From assembly GCA_019614645.1 (NCBI GenBank), contig JABWDB010000002.1:15413501-15477500 (forward strand): DNA of 64,000 bases. Direction: 5' to 3'. The stretch comes from Stratiolaelaps scimitus. Its lineage: Eukaryota; Arthropoda; Arachnida; Mesostigmata; Laelapidae. Both the position numbers and the translations under genes were made by a program. Positions 22,230 through 35,404 of this stretch are shown here, one piece after another; position 1 is the stretch's first letter; the number at the start of each line of letters is the position of its first letter. The notes below the pieces were generated by a model. The model made no database searches. It had not been told where the DNA came from and worked only from the letters and a program-made list of their open reading frames with translations.

Positions 22230-24400
22230 ATAGGGCTTCGAACCATGGGCAACGTGGGGACATAGACAAACCTTGCTGAAGATGCCGACTTTGTCTGATG
22301 TACGCTGAGTTCTCGCTTAAGGTCTAGCGAACGATATGGATCCTGTGAGTTAAAGCTTTTCAATTGTTAATTATCGCTGCCCGTTACTTTTGAAAACAAT
22401 TATTACTATTGCACTGCAAATATCTTAGTGAACGCTGATAGCCATTGCCTCATCAGCATCCCGGCGCCAAGATGTACATGACGCCCCACTTTTAGTCCGA
22501 AGGCAAGAGGACCCCACATCAATCGGGTGCAACTAAAACGATATGTAACCTCCAGCACAATAGAAGAACCATCTTACTCGACTTAAGCCAAGTTGACGGG
22601 GTTGCTGAGCCTACGAATACATATGGAAATCCTAAGTGGTACTAGATAGCAAGTGTTATGAAAGGCAGTTGGCTGTATCGAAAAGGGAGAATCTCGAGAA
22701 AATTTGTCAATAGCTACGAGGATATAAAAGAGGCACTTTCTCCACCTGAACACGTGGCCTGCTGAATGAGGAGGCATGAAGGAAAACACCTAAGTTAACT
22801 CTGCTGTTCGTGTCGTGGTTTTTGACGATACAGCAAATTCTTCTTTGTGGAAACGCAAGTTGTAGTGTTAGGCCTCGAAAGACTCGGCGTCTGAATTTAC
22901 TTCTTAATTCAGTATAAAATGTTTGACTATGCTATGAACGGCACTAGCGACAAGCAAGGTTCCACATGTAAGAAATGCACTTAGCAACGGCACCGTTAAT
23001 AGTAAATGCCGACTTGAATACGTGTCGCACTTAGCACATAGGTCAATAAACGGAGTTGGCATCTTCGATGCACGTTGGCGTAACCTAAATGACGCAGTCC
23101 ACGAAATAGCACGATCTCCGCTTTGTCATCTCGACAAATATCATCGTTTCGCAAAGGAGGAAACTCAGTTCTAGGCGGTGGGCAAGCAAACGATCAACGA
23201 AAGAGACAATTCAGCTGTGTCAACAAATAATTCATATCTTCGAAGAGATGGCGTAAACCGTGCCATGCTATGAATCTGCACAAATATTGACTGCCGTCAT
23301 AATTTCCACTCTGGTCTGTGCTTCTGTTAACTGAGTCTTGACTTTTTTTCGCGTTGGTGAAGGGATAGCACAGAAGTATTCCATGACTGCTATATATTGT
23401 ATAATATATAGCAATATAATATTATGTATATAGGAGTTGGGAACAGGATGTAAGGCGGAGGCCGTCTGAGGGAGGCGATGGTATTACCAGCTGTCCCCAA
23501 CTGCTTCTATGATTATATATAAAAAGTATATATTTTTTCTATTTATTTATTTGTATGCCATAACGATATCTAACTATCGTGCAACACAATAGGGAGAACA
23601 GTTAACACTGAATGGAGAGAGTACCCCCACATGCATTTTATTAATATGTCCATAGATACAGACCCATATATATATTATAAAATCATGCGGCCCACTCTTC
23701 GCTCTCTTTGTGTCTCGGGTCTCAACTGCCCTTCTTCAATTTTGAGGTTTGACCACGAATGTTGAAGCAATCTTCGTGCTAACTCATTTGCGTGGGCCTA
23801 CGTTGGATTTATTTATTTTATTTATTCTTCTATGTACTGATGGTTGAACTGCTAGCTCGGATGGGGGGTAGTATGTCGTGCGAACAAAGAATCATAAGCC
23901 TCGAATATATACAATGAAGTTTATTCTGACTTTTGTTTGCAATTTACTGTCCGATCGAACCTGCGCTAGGTATAAGCCTCTTTGTATGTAAGCGATAACA
24001 ACGTGTAACACTGGTGTTATAATTGGTCCCGTTTTGAGTCCGTGCAGAATTTGTCTTCCATATTAGACTACATCTATAATTAGCATACACATCGCAATTG
24101 ATCTCTAATGCCAGCTAGTTTCAATCTATATGCCTACGAATTTTAAAGGTCGTCTCTAACTTGGAGAAACATAGATATTTAAACATCACAAATACATCGT
24201 ATACATATCACACATGTTTGACACCTAACCATGTGCCTCCCCATCTAAGCTACTGCGATCCGCTCATAGTAAACATCTTTGGCAGAGCTACGCAATTCCC
24301 GCCGGTAATACGTCCTGCTGATATCTACTTTCATATTCTATCATTCGATCAGCCCTACGATGTCAGGTGTTCTAGGGGTGGGGGGGACCAAGCCCGCAGC
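22230..24400. other. Non-coding stretch with relict tRNA-flank repeat
   Basis: No gene is seen. At 23389-23412 there is a perfect 10-bp AT-rich palindrome with a 4-base loop. At about 23433-23475 there is a sequence (GGAGTTGGGAACAGG...GGAGGCCGTC) resembling the DNA upstream of tRNA copies 1 (about 21213-21250) and 2 (about 21561-21600). No tRNA follows it. Confidence 0.5.
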
Positions 24401-25480
24401 ATGAGTTCCCACTTCGTCATTGTTGGCTCCCGTGTATCGTCTCTGTCCGGCCGGCTTGCCCCGCTTAACGAACGTGGTTGTTTTGCGTTATGATATATCG
24501 ATGTTGCCACCTCTTCCCACCTGCTATCCTGTTACCCTCTCTCTCTCTCTCCCTCTCTTGCGTCGTTCGTGGCTGTCCGTTAGCACTTAGCGAGGTCATT
24601 ATCTTGTTCACCGGCCGTTGTGGAGCCGGCGATCCCTGTTTGGCTGCGCGGTCCCGTGTGCGTTCGGTACTAGCTCGGCGTCATTCGCGGAAGGGCGAAT
24701 GAGAACGCCTCGACTAGACGAACCGAGTCGCGCCATTATTCACAAGGGCTGAGGACCACCGACCACACAGGGTGAAGCCTACCGGCGCCGAGTACGAAGC
24801 TTTTTTCCCGCGAGGGCAACACCTCGTGATGCAGGGGCGGCCCTCGTCCTCGCTCACCTCTGCTCCATTGGGCAATGCGAACGCATCGCATTCAGTTAGA
24901 CGTGCGGCCGCCGTGGGGGCGACCATCTGCTTTTCGTGGCGGCTTGTTCCTCTAGCTTCGGCTCTCATATGGCCGTATGCTCATATAACACACGACTGTC
25001 TCTCTCTGGCGTGCTGTTGCAATAGAATACAACACAGCGAGCGCTGGGGTTCTCCCTCTCATGATGTGAGAGGTCTTTTTCTGCGAGAGAGAGAGAGAGA
25101 GAGAGAGAGATGATGTCAGAAACTGCCCCATTAACTAATGGAGTCCGCTTGAGGTCACCTATATTCGGGTCCGGGGGTGCGGTAGGAGAAACCAGGCAAC
25201 GAAAAGCGACATATACTATTGCGATGCTCGGCGATGGGCAATGCTACTATGGGGAGAGCTCGAGTGGACAACACTGGGGAATCAGTGGAGGTGTCAAGTA
25301 ATTGGCACTGCGAAGAAAAATGTACTCCTGTACTTGCAGCTTGTTGGGCATTGTTTAATGTCAGAGAGACCACCGACAATCCACTGAGGTGTCGTGCACA
25401 AACTTATTGTTCACGGTTTGTCCACCGTTGTTTGCCGACCTTTCAATTGAGCCCGATTATTGCTAAAAGAGATAAGTTTA
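24400..25480. other. GC-rich island with CT and GA tracts
   Basis: GC-rich DNA with (CT)n near 24538-24550 and (GA)n at 25085-25110. Overlapping open frames of 74-113 codons on both strands are not recognisable. This may be promoter or UTR sequence. Confidence 0.35.
25085..25110. repeat. (GA)n microsatellite
   Basis: Thirteen GA units. Confidence 0.9.
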
Positions 25481-26327
25481 CATGAGAATGGCCATTCCTG
25501 TATATCGTAAATATCCCTGAGGCATCCTATCGTTTGCAGTATCTCAAACTCATGACTAATGAGAATACTGTAGTTTTCGGTGTTATCCGGAACAGCAGAC
25601 TATTTTTTTGTTATGTCGACGTATACATATATATGTATATATATGTTCTTAAGCCAGACAACCTTTGAACTTCAGGCCAGATGTACTTTCTATTTAGTAA
25701 AGAATTGACTTGACAATTATCAACATCAAGAATGACTAGCACATTACTAACTTCATTACAAGTGTCCAATTCCAAGTCGGCTAGACCGTCCCAATTATCT
25801 CACCGTGGTTTTTATTCTCAATGATTAATTCGACTTTACCCTGTACACACAAACCCTTCGCTCAGATAATGCATATCATCCATGTACTTATTTCCCGCAT
25901 ACTGCACCAGCAACAGCTCTGTCCGCTAATATGTACTACTCGATAGTCTCATAGTCGGCATGTCAGCTTCTGTCCAACTGATTTATCTTGTTCGCTTTTT
26001 CTCCTTCGGTCAATCTCGCTTTGTGGATGTGTACTCCAGCCCCCAGACATCGCTCGGGAATGATGCAAGCACACAGCGAAAGCTGCTCCCTTGAAGGGGG
26101 AAATGGGCGATGAGCATAACATCAAATGGGGAAGTGATGCGGGCTGCCTTTAATCTGCTTGTGCTTGCGGAACGATGCAGGTCATCACTAATCTCGGAAC
26201 GAACTGCCTCAGTGGTTGCCGCTGTATGACAGGACTTGAAGCAGTAGCAGCAGACCCTCCCCTGATTCTGCGAAAAAGTTTACGTGATCACATCGGATAG
26301 TAGCTAAAATGTAATTTTTGTCGACAG

Positions 26328-26524
26328 ATTCTGTGGCCGCGGCGGCCTCCGAGCCGTCATCGACAGAAGCTCGGATGGTCTTAGCAGCCTCAAGTTTGGT
26401 TGAAGAAGAACTATTAACTTGGTCATCTCTCGCATGCTGTCTCTCTCTCTCTCTCTCTCCCCTTGTTCTCTATGTTTCACTGCTGGTACACGACCATGTA
26501 TGTAATATATATATCTGTGGGTAG
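26328..26524 (+). CDS. Possible exon, product unknown
   Basis: A T-rich run ending in GACAG gives an acceptor at 26327. The frame that follows encodes an Ala/Ser/Glu-rich stretch (DSVAAAASEPSSTEAR, then SSLVEEELL) with high third-position GC for about 35 codons. After that it runs into a (CT)n tract that encodes LSLSLS and is unlikely to be protein. No clear donor was found at the end of the good part. No family is recognised. Confidence 0.2.
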
Positions 26525-27211
26525 CAGATGAACGGCGTTGTCGTTATCACTAAACACAGATCACTCAGGTTGAAGACTGATTTTACGAGTGACGAAGGAC
26601 TTGAAATAGAAACACAGACTAAAAATCGAATTGCACAATCGAGAAAGTCACCAAAATAGCGCCACATAAAATACATTTTCATTTTAAATGGATATGCCCA
26701 CTCCGTATCAAATTGACATTGGTCACTATAAATCTAAACCACCGTTTTAAATATCGTTAGTCAATACTGTATGTAACATCGACCGGCTCAACGACGAGAA
26801 TATATTTTAGTTAGACAGGTATCAGAAAGACCCCTGAATGAAATCATTTAAATGGCTCTTAGGCGGAAGTTTTTACTTTCGAAGCAACTAACATAGACAA
26901 TGTCCTATGTTCTTTAAACTGAACTGAACGGTTCGTACGGCATTGTAAAATTGCAGTTCCGTTAATAATCCAATAAAACCTTTACCTTTACAAAGATTGT
27001 GACGACACTATCCGCCTCCTACAGTACCTCATAGACAGGTGTATCGTAGCTCATCGTTTTGTATTTATTATATAATATGTGTTAGTAGTGCGCGTGACTC
27101 TCAATGCCGCCACACAGGAATAGCTTGTTCACCGCTAGAAGCTACTGGTTTTGGCTAACATGTCGTATGAGTTGTATTCATCTCTGAGCATGCGTTTGTC
27201 CCTGTCTCCAT

Positions 27212-27484
27212 GTGTCTGTGAATATCTATTCGTGTGTATTCGTTCAGCAACCGTCAATTAGTCTGCGATGCAAGTGCATCGATGATACCATGTGTATACC
27301 ATGTGGTCGAACTAAGCTCGATGTTCATTCAATGGCTACCACAGACGGGCCAATGATGATGTGCTGCCTCGTACGTCGAAGCGTTGAAGTCGCCGCTGCC
27401 GTGAAGTCGCCGATCGAGGCACCGGCTAAAATCGTCGAGATCCTCTTTGTCGATTGGTCTGACGACCAGATTCCAAATGTCCTC

Positions 27485-27524
<40 letters not shown>

Positions 27525-28021
27525 ATCCCTCGTCCATGGCAAATTGCAGGTTTTCCTCTGACTCGATACCCCCCACACTGTTTGCTGACTTCTCGGTCTC
27601 CCATCTTCCCCCGGCGACGATTCTCCCAAATTCGAATGGCTGTCTCGACTCAATAGCACTCTCAGTGTCTCCTCGTGCCGCGCGCAGATTGGCTCGTCTC
27701 GCTGGTCAACGGTTCATTGTGATGATCCGCGCGAGATGGTACGTGCCCCACCAAACTATCGGGCCAACCCCTCACAGCCTCAAACGCCCCCGGATCCTGC
27801 AGATGTCACCCTGTCTTTCCTGTGATCATCGTATTCCGCAGTCAGCTCCGCTGCTCACTGGCACCGAGCTCTGGCGAGCGAGCGAGCAATATTCGACGAA
27901 TGGCGAATATCGCCATCGCGACGACAGCGAATTGGTGTCTGTTCCTGGACCCGCGGCCGCCGAGCCGGCTGCGGCGACTGATATCGGATTTGGGCAGGGT
28001 CTGCGATTGGACTGCGTTTGA
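27212..28021 (+). CDS. Longest non-transposon open frame, unknown
   Basis: 269 codons are open on the plus strand. The best ATG context is inside, at about 27332 (TCAATGG), giving a start of MATTDGPMMM. The first 40 residues after it are plausible protein (for example SVEVAAAVKSPIEAPAKIVEI) with G or C in most third positions. The frame then crosses a (CT)n microsatellite at 27491-27517, encoding SLSLSLSL, and continues open in Ser/Pro/Arg-rich text to a TGA. The minus strand is also open beside the repeat (27329-27659). It could be a genuine low-complexity protein, a UTR or stop-poor island DNA. No domain is recognised. Confidence 0.22.
27491..27517. repeat. (CT)n microsatellite
   Basis: About thirteen CT units. 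Confidence 0.9.
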
Positions 28022-31000
28022 GTGGCGCCTGGTCACCAGTGGTCATGAAAACTCAGTGGACTGAGATGGCCGGCCGCTTTCTATATCCTGCACGTCCAGC
28101 ATGTACCGCTATCTTCAGTGTGAGCGTTGCCATCGTAAGGGAACCACCGGCGTCCCGTTATAGCTCAACGCACGTCACCGGAACATCATTCAGGTGTCCT
28201 TACATCGCTATTTTGTTTTTATGGGATACAGCTGTTGACCTCATTTGACAAAGCATTCGGGCAATCGAAGACGCTTGAGACGTCCCTTTGTAGTTTTGTA
28301 TATAATCGTATTCTGGTGTAGCCCGAATATGCCGAATATACATTACGCGGCCTACGTATCATACAATATATTATTATGTACACTGTCACTTACAATGTAT
28401 TATTTATATTCAATAGTAAAATGCGAAAATTCAACAAAAAAAAAGAACAAGAACATATAAAATAAATACAATCATTTCTAAATCTACACCTTCACACGCC
28501 ACCAGTCCCATCTATTCGTCACCTCCGTTGCCGATGCCGTTAATCTTCTGTCTCACTTCGGTCTGCTGTGCATTCGCATCTACGCCCGAAGAGGTCAAAC
28601 CCGAGATAAAAATAATTCTCGAACGCGTCGTTTCGAGAACGAACGCTTCGTTCCATGCGTTCTTACTGAACAATTAAATACATTTATCTATGTACACTTA
28701 TCTAGAAAGTACTATTTAGAAATAGGAGCGTTGGCCGACGACGGTCTTCGTTCGTCTCCAGCCTCTTTCGGCGCACAACCGATTTGACTAATTGAGCCGT
28801 TGAGTGACACGGCTATTCTTGACGTTCCCCCGAAGTGTCGCCGGCCCATCTTCGGATCCTGTGTTCGGGTGCTTCCGAGAGCGGCAAGGTTTGGACGGAG
28901 GGACGCTTTACACAAGCGATTTACGACATTACTCATCTTGACTCGTCTGCACGCTGTCGTCGTCTACGTCGCCGCCGCCGCCGGTGCGTGACATGCAGCT
29001 GTCCAAGCTGACTCCGAAGCGGTGGCAACATCGGCTGGGAGGAGGGCGACAAGTTTCGGTGTAATAGCCTTGACAAGCACTTGAAGTAAAAATGTACGGT
29101 TGTAGGTGGATGTGTAGAAAGCTTGTGAGGCGCTAGAGCAAGAGGAACTATTATTGATGCACTGTGAATGATAAGCGATCCGTGGCGATTTGCAGGCGAA
29201 CTCATTTGTAAATTAAGGAAGAATCTCCTAGCGGGAGCGGTGCCCCATCCAACGAAGTCTTTACTATCGAGAGCCGTGCTGTGTTCTGGTGCACTTGAAC
29301 GCACTGTCCATTTATACGTATAGCTAAGCGGCGCATGCCTACCTACTTGACATGCTTCCGAGCTGCATTCTGCAAACAGATCCTCTCGAATTTATTTTTA
29401 CAGATTTTTCTAATTCAATCAATATTGATCTAAATATTTTAAATACTTATAGAATAATCACCCGCTTATGAGCCGTCGCTGTAGCCGTCGGGCAGAGTCC
29501 ATCTTCTGTGTTCCATACAAATCGCAAACCCCATATTGTATGTAACGTTCTAACTACTGAACTACTGAATCACACCAGACAAAGGAAACATTTGACTGGA
29601 TACGTGGATCTACGGATCAGAAAAATATAGGGTTGCGGTTGTGGCAAACCCTCTGAGATGCATCATCTCCAGCAAACTGCCGATGTGTCATGCAAACCGT
29701 GTGAATACACCAAAAAAAGAAAAGTGAGCGTGTAAAGCCGATTGAGGCGAAGAGAACGACACACTAATTTTCCATGAGGGTATTGAGTCGCTGAACCACC
29801 TATGATATTCCGGTAGGGGATGTTAAGTGGCACTCGGAAATAGCAGATCTGCGATAGTCGAGGCAACTCTTGCTATAGGTACGTATCATTTGATATCCAG
29901 TGCCGCACACGTCCACTTCTTACATTAAGGCTAAGTTATGTTGTATAATGCAACTATCTGTAGTAGTCTATAGCGCAGTACCCGTAGTAAATTTAGCTAG
30001 ATTTTTTTTTTGGGTATTCGTTTATGTCTTACAACTACGATGACTATTATTGCGAATTTCTATAAATTGATATACTATATTGAGCTTGTAACAATCAGTT
30101 GTCAGCGGCCTCTTGAACCTAATATCTTACGATATACCCTTTAGATTTTGGCTAAAATGTCTGCTCTACGTGCTACCGTCAAAAAAGACGTCTGAAGTAA
30201 AGAACGGTTTGTAGGCAAAAGGGATATTTCACACGGATTGCTTATTGTAAGAAACGCACAGATTTTAGACCTTTTTGTCATTACTCACGGACCGGAACAA
30301 ACGGTGAGCCGGGAGAGATGGGAGATGTTCTATTAGGAACCGTATTGCGGCCGAGCGTTACATAGAAAAAAGATGGCACCAGTATAAGAATAAATATATA
30401 TTTCAGCAGGTATCTGAAATGCCCCTGTGGGTGTGTATTTGCTTCTGAATGAATAGTAGAAAACATATACGAGAACCTCGAACAACAAAACACTTACCAG
30501 AGAGTATTCGGGGCATAATGAAGTTTTACCTATAAGTTAATTAGTTGGATTACAAGAATAGTCAGCTTGCAAATCAATACCCGAAGGTGATATATATACG
30601 TATATATATATGAGAATCGAAGGAAATTGTTCCGCTTATGCATTGAAGAATACACAATACACGAGCTACGAAACGAGACACATTTAATTTAACACCCTGA
30701 TTCAAATCGCGTACATGACGATCTATTTAATCAGAATAAACACCGTATAGATTTTTCGGCACGGTCCACAGAAATGACACTTTCAGTCCACTGCGACATG
30801 CCGCCTTCACCCAGCAATCCCCACACCCCGACTCGACTCGCTGGCAGCTCTGCCGAGGTGTGAAATCCTGTTTCGCTAGGCCCCCATAGTGGTCGCCTGC
30901 CGGCCCAGTGCCGGTGGTACCATGACGATCCGGGCTAATTATGGATATTTGTCGGGCGGTCACTTTAGGTGAATGTCATTGCCTTACTACAGACAGGCAG

Positions 31001-31531
31001 TGACGGAGTCACCGAGGGTCAAGGTGTGTTCCCATGGTTGCTGCTGCCCTATAACTCGTATTGGTTAAGTTGGCGGTGTGGGCTGTTCGGTGCCTAACGT
31101 ACTGTAGGCACCGTTACTGCGTATGGGATACTCATCTGGACACAAACGCACACACACACACGACGTGGTGATGTGGCTGACACTGTGACGACAGCACCGA
31201 CTGGATATCGACCGTCGTAGCTTTGTGGTAGGCGGAAAGCTCGCTGTTCATCGTGTGGCTCTTGCTGCGTCCGATCTCGGCCCAGGATTAGCCCCTGAGC
31301 GGCATCACTCTCGAAAACGACTTTAATGCACGTCTCCGTAAATTTACAGCCGGCGGCTACGTGAACGCTCACGTACTATTGTACATCGGCCATAGGGTCT
31401 TTCTGGGTCCGCGACTTCCACCATATGCGCGACGCGTATGGACGCCCAGCATCCATAGACGCGCCACTGACACGCTGTACAGCCGTCGACCACAAGCTTA
31501 CACGAGTAGAGGCATTGGTCGACGTTCGTAG

Positions 31532-31535
<4 letters not shown>

Positions 31536-31566
<31 letters not shown>
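31536..31566. repeat. (AT)n microsatellite
   Basis: About fifteen AT units. Confidence 0.9.
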
Positions 31567-31569
<3 letters not shown>

Positions 31570-33173
31570 ATATAATCGCTGGTAGTGTGCATATACCATT
31601 GTATCATATCCCGTCGCTGTAGAAAGCCAATGTACCGTTCTCACAATCCCTACTGAGACCCGCACGCCGGCGCGCATCGAGCTGAAGCGATGTGAACAGA
31701 AGAGAGAAACGCCCACTGCGAAAGAGCGCGAGAAGGCGAAGAACTGTAGCGAAACCGCTTAACGGAGACCACGTAGCACCGTAAATTAGCTCCGCCCATC
31801 CCGGTTTGACTTGCATCGGGCTGAGTCGACTGGTGGCGGCTGACAGACGAACAGGCAGCCTATGGGGGGCACTTTCCATGTCGCGCGCCCAGCCTACCCT
31901 ATGCTAGACCAAACTAGCAGCGATCTCAGTCAGAGACTCAGATCGCCTGGCGGCTGTACCAGCCTACGCAGGTAGGTCGAGAGGTAGCCAGCCTCTTCCC
32001 ATACTGCTGATGTGGACTATTAACTATGACACGTAGTTTGCTGATGACATCGCTATTCTCCTTCGTTGAATGAAACGGGTCAGCCCCTTTGTTGGACAAC
32101 AAGGCTATCGTAAAGCGGTTCTGACGCTGAACACAGGTCGTGGACCATACTCGAGACCCATGACGATGACGATTTAGCGCGAAGACTGGATTAGCGTAAA
32201 AAAACACATACACACACACACCGTGAGTAATGATTGCGCGCCAGCGACAGCACGTGCGATGCTTAATAAAACTACGGCTGAGCATAACGGCTTTTAGCGA
32301 TGCGTTTACAGGGGATGACAGAGAAAAGCAATATCAGACGGAGAGGGAGAGAGAGAGAGAGAGGGTTCGCTTCATCGTTTGATCGTAACGGGCCTGCTTA
32401 GTCGTCGACCGATGGTGACGGACCACACGAATAAGATGTCGGATTCTGAGTAAAAGTCCACTCCCCAACACGACCACTCTCATTTCAGTAGAGTGGCATG
32501 ATGCATAGAATTCAAGAGAAGATCTGAAGGGTAAGTCGGTCATTTGTAATTATAGCCTGTAGAGCCGGTGCCGTTGACAACGTGCCTCCTGCGGCATGCA
32601 AATTCTACACCGTCACCACCAGCGTTTATGGCGTCGTTAGAACAGTGCAGGTACGGTGCGCCATTCTCGTTCGCTGACCATTTCCTCGAAAGGCTGGCTT
32701 CGCCACGAGGGCCGACCACCACGCCAGAGCCTCATGGCATGGTAGCGTGGTATCCGCTATCACCGCTCCCATCCTTGCGCATTGAAGACCCTATAACCCA
32801 TATCGATATACATACGTGAATGTCGGTGCGTCTACTCCAGGTCGTTATGACGCGGACCCAGTCATAAAGGCGCCATTATGACAGTATCGTGTGAGGGGTC
32901 TGAATGCACTGCTCACAATCAGTCGTCGTGACCTGCAAGATCGTCGCGATGTGACGCCAGCACCGGGCCCTTAATGGCCCTCGTTGCCATGACCTGCTGC
33001 TAAACCTGATGCTACGGACTGCACACACACTGATGCCGCATGAGGTGGGCACCACTTGTCTGCGCAGACATTGTGATAGTCTGCGTCCTCTGTGGGTATA
33101 CATCCCTCCCATTTAAAGGTTGATTTCCACATGCCCGCACAGAGGTGCGTTCAAGGCATAATACGGGGTCACC

Positions 33174-33199
33174 ACGTCATTTACTACTGTAAATGACGT
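33174..33199. repeat. 11-bp perfect hairpin
   Basis: ACGTCATTTAC and its reverse complement, separated by four bases. Confidence 0.8.
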
Positions 33200-33589
33200 C
33201 AGTTCGTCCTATCGTCGAGTAAACTGTCCATGCTATCTGGTGTTCATTCTTAAGCGCCATCAAACGATGGCTTGATCTGATACGAGGCAGAGTAAACTCA
33301 CCCAAAGGGTTTACACAATAACGAGAGTGATTCCCGTTAGATGCAATGTATTGTATAACACAAGGTATAATCGTCAAGAGCTTCTTTCCGATTTATTATC
33401 GTCGCAGTGGCTCGGACTGCTAGCTCTTTGACTTTAAAGCCGGAGGCCGATGCCTTGGGTCCTTCATGTGGTTGATTCCGATCTCGAAGTTCTGGTACTT
33501 ATTGTTGACATGTTCAGGCAATGAAAGGGACAGTGCACAGTGCCTTCAATACTCGAATTGACGATTTCTAACAAGTGGCTCCACAGGGA

Positions 33590-33644
33590 GTGTTCTTCTT
33601 GAGAACACAACTTATTCTCCTGCAATTTAGCAGGAACATAAGTT
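33590..33644. repeat. Two adjacent stem-loops
   Basis: Stem 1 pairs 33590-33596 with 33602-33608 (7 bp, 5-base loop). Stem 2 begins on the next base and pairs 33609-33623 with 33630-33644 (13 of 15 matched, 6-base loop). An A-rich run follows at about 33651. Confidence 0.75.
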
Positions 33645-35168
33645 TTATTAAAAAAAATTGTCTGTTTCTAATTTAATTCGCTAAAAAATAGAAGAATGAC
33701 ATATTATTGTAATTTGGGAAAATCGTTTTTCGATTCGTGCGCCAAAAACTGTGAGTTATCAATTCTATCTGAGATCCATCATAGGAAAAAAGAGCACGCA
33801 ATCAATTAAATATTTAGACTATCTATACATTTCTAGAAGCAGTAGATCACGCAAAGTAATTAGCTCACGCTTTCCTCACACAACTTGCGAGGTACCTTTA
33901 CGCCCCGCCTTGATCCTATTCGCTATCTACATCCGCATAAAAGCCTATTATGAACACGCATTCGCTGTAAAATAATAACACTATGATCAATCAATCCACC
34001 CTACATTCCACCCGTACCCCATAGCTTCAAGCGGAGATGTTTAATTTATGGATCTTAGCCAGCGAATAAAGATCTTATTATGAAACACCGATTATCTATA
34101 TCATAAACGATCCCCAACTCCGACGCAGCATGATGATCATTTAAATTTCTGTCACTACTCATTATAATCAACGTCCGATACGTCTTGAACTTTCTTTACA
34201 GTACCTCTTCCAGCAGGAATAGTCGAATCGTCAGCCCCTGGAGTCGTGTTTGCCTGTTCGCCGAGATCTTAAAAGTTCTTCAGAGGCCTAGGTATAAGTG
34301 CGAGACATGTGTCTACGTACGCCATACTTACGATCCAGGCAAATCTGGGCGCGATGGTTTTACTGGGACAGACCGAAAACCGCCCGTTGAGACGACACGA
34401 AATTTGTTATCGCCCCATCATTGGCAAAGTTTCCCATTTCTCTAGATGGCTGACTGCCATCTCCTAATGTTAACGGTTGGCTACACGCTTGAAAGGATAA
34501 TAAACTTTATCAATCAATACGCTGCTTTTTTTGCGCGGCACAACGCTGGGGACTGGAAAGCTCTCAGGTGAAGTGAGGCATTACGAAGCAATCAGCTTAT
34601 ATCATCAAACAGAGGAACACGGTGGCGATTTGAAAAGAGGCCAAGCAGAAGGAACTAGATGGCGGTTCATATCAGCTTGTGTAACTTCCTTCTAGAGAGA
34701 CAACCGTCAGAGGGTACGCGAAGTGACGAAAACAAGGAGCTTAGTAAGACTGCTAATTGCGGGAGGGGCTAGCGCCGCTAGGCTAAAATATTCCATATAT
34801 CCTATTTGAATATCTTGGAACGAATGATGGCTCATCATTATGATCATGATTTGAACATGTGATTTTTCATACAAACTTTCGTCGTCAAATACAAACAATT
34901 ATTTGTCTGGCTAATTAGACCAACGCAGTTGGGATCGTACAAGTAATATATTTCAACGTCGCATAGGGAATGAAGCACCGAGGCACAGTGGCTTAATTAT
35001 GATTTAAAAGAGTGCCTTCTTTTCGACTGCTCGTTCGCACGCGATCCGCTTAACGCTATAGTAATTTAATCGAAGACGAAGTCAGCACAATCACGTAACA
35101 AAAAAAAAATCACTTATACCTAAGAACACACGGGTCCTGATCCAACGAGTGCGTGGTCCTGACCCAAC

Positions 35169-35369
35169 TTGATGGCGAAATATGCAACCTGTTCTTTATT
35201 GAGCCGTTGCGTCCGAGCGACGCTCCGAACCCCAACCGTCCCGGCACTTTATTTAGCGCAGTCTACATTTGCCTCCCCTAATTCTCCTCGTGGTAAGTTT
35301 GCTATCACAGGACGTCCACTGCTTGTTCAGCCTTTTTCTTTCTTTCGTTTCTCTCCGATGTCTCCCGCT

Positions 35370-35404
<35 letters not shown>

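Larger units (their letters stand above)
28260..35160. other. Non-coding stretch, no gene seen
   Basis: It holds an 8-bp dyad at 28616-28639, a CCG-rich run near 28968-28982, an AT palindrome near 30590-30610, an (AT)n tract at 31536-31566, GA-rich DNA at about 32340-32364, an 11-bp hairpin at 33174-33199 and tandem hairpins at 33590-33644. The GC-richer part at 28.7-29.3 and 30.7-33.1 kb has frames on both strands that match nothing. Confidence 0.45.
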
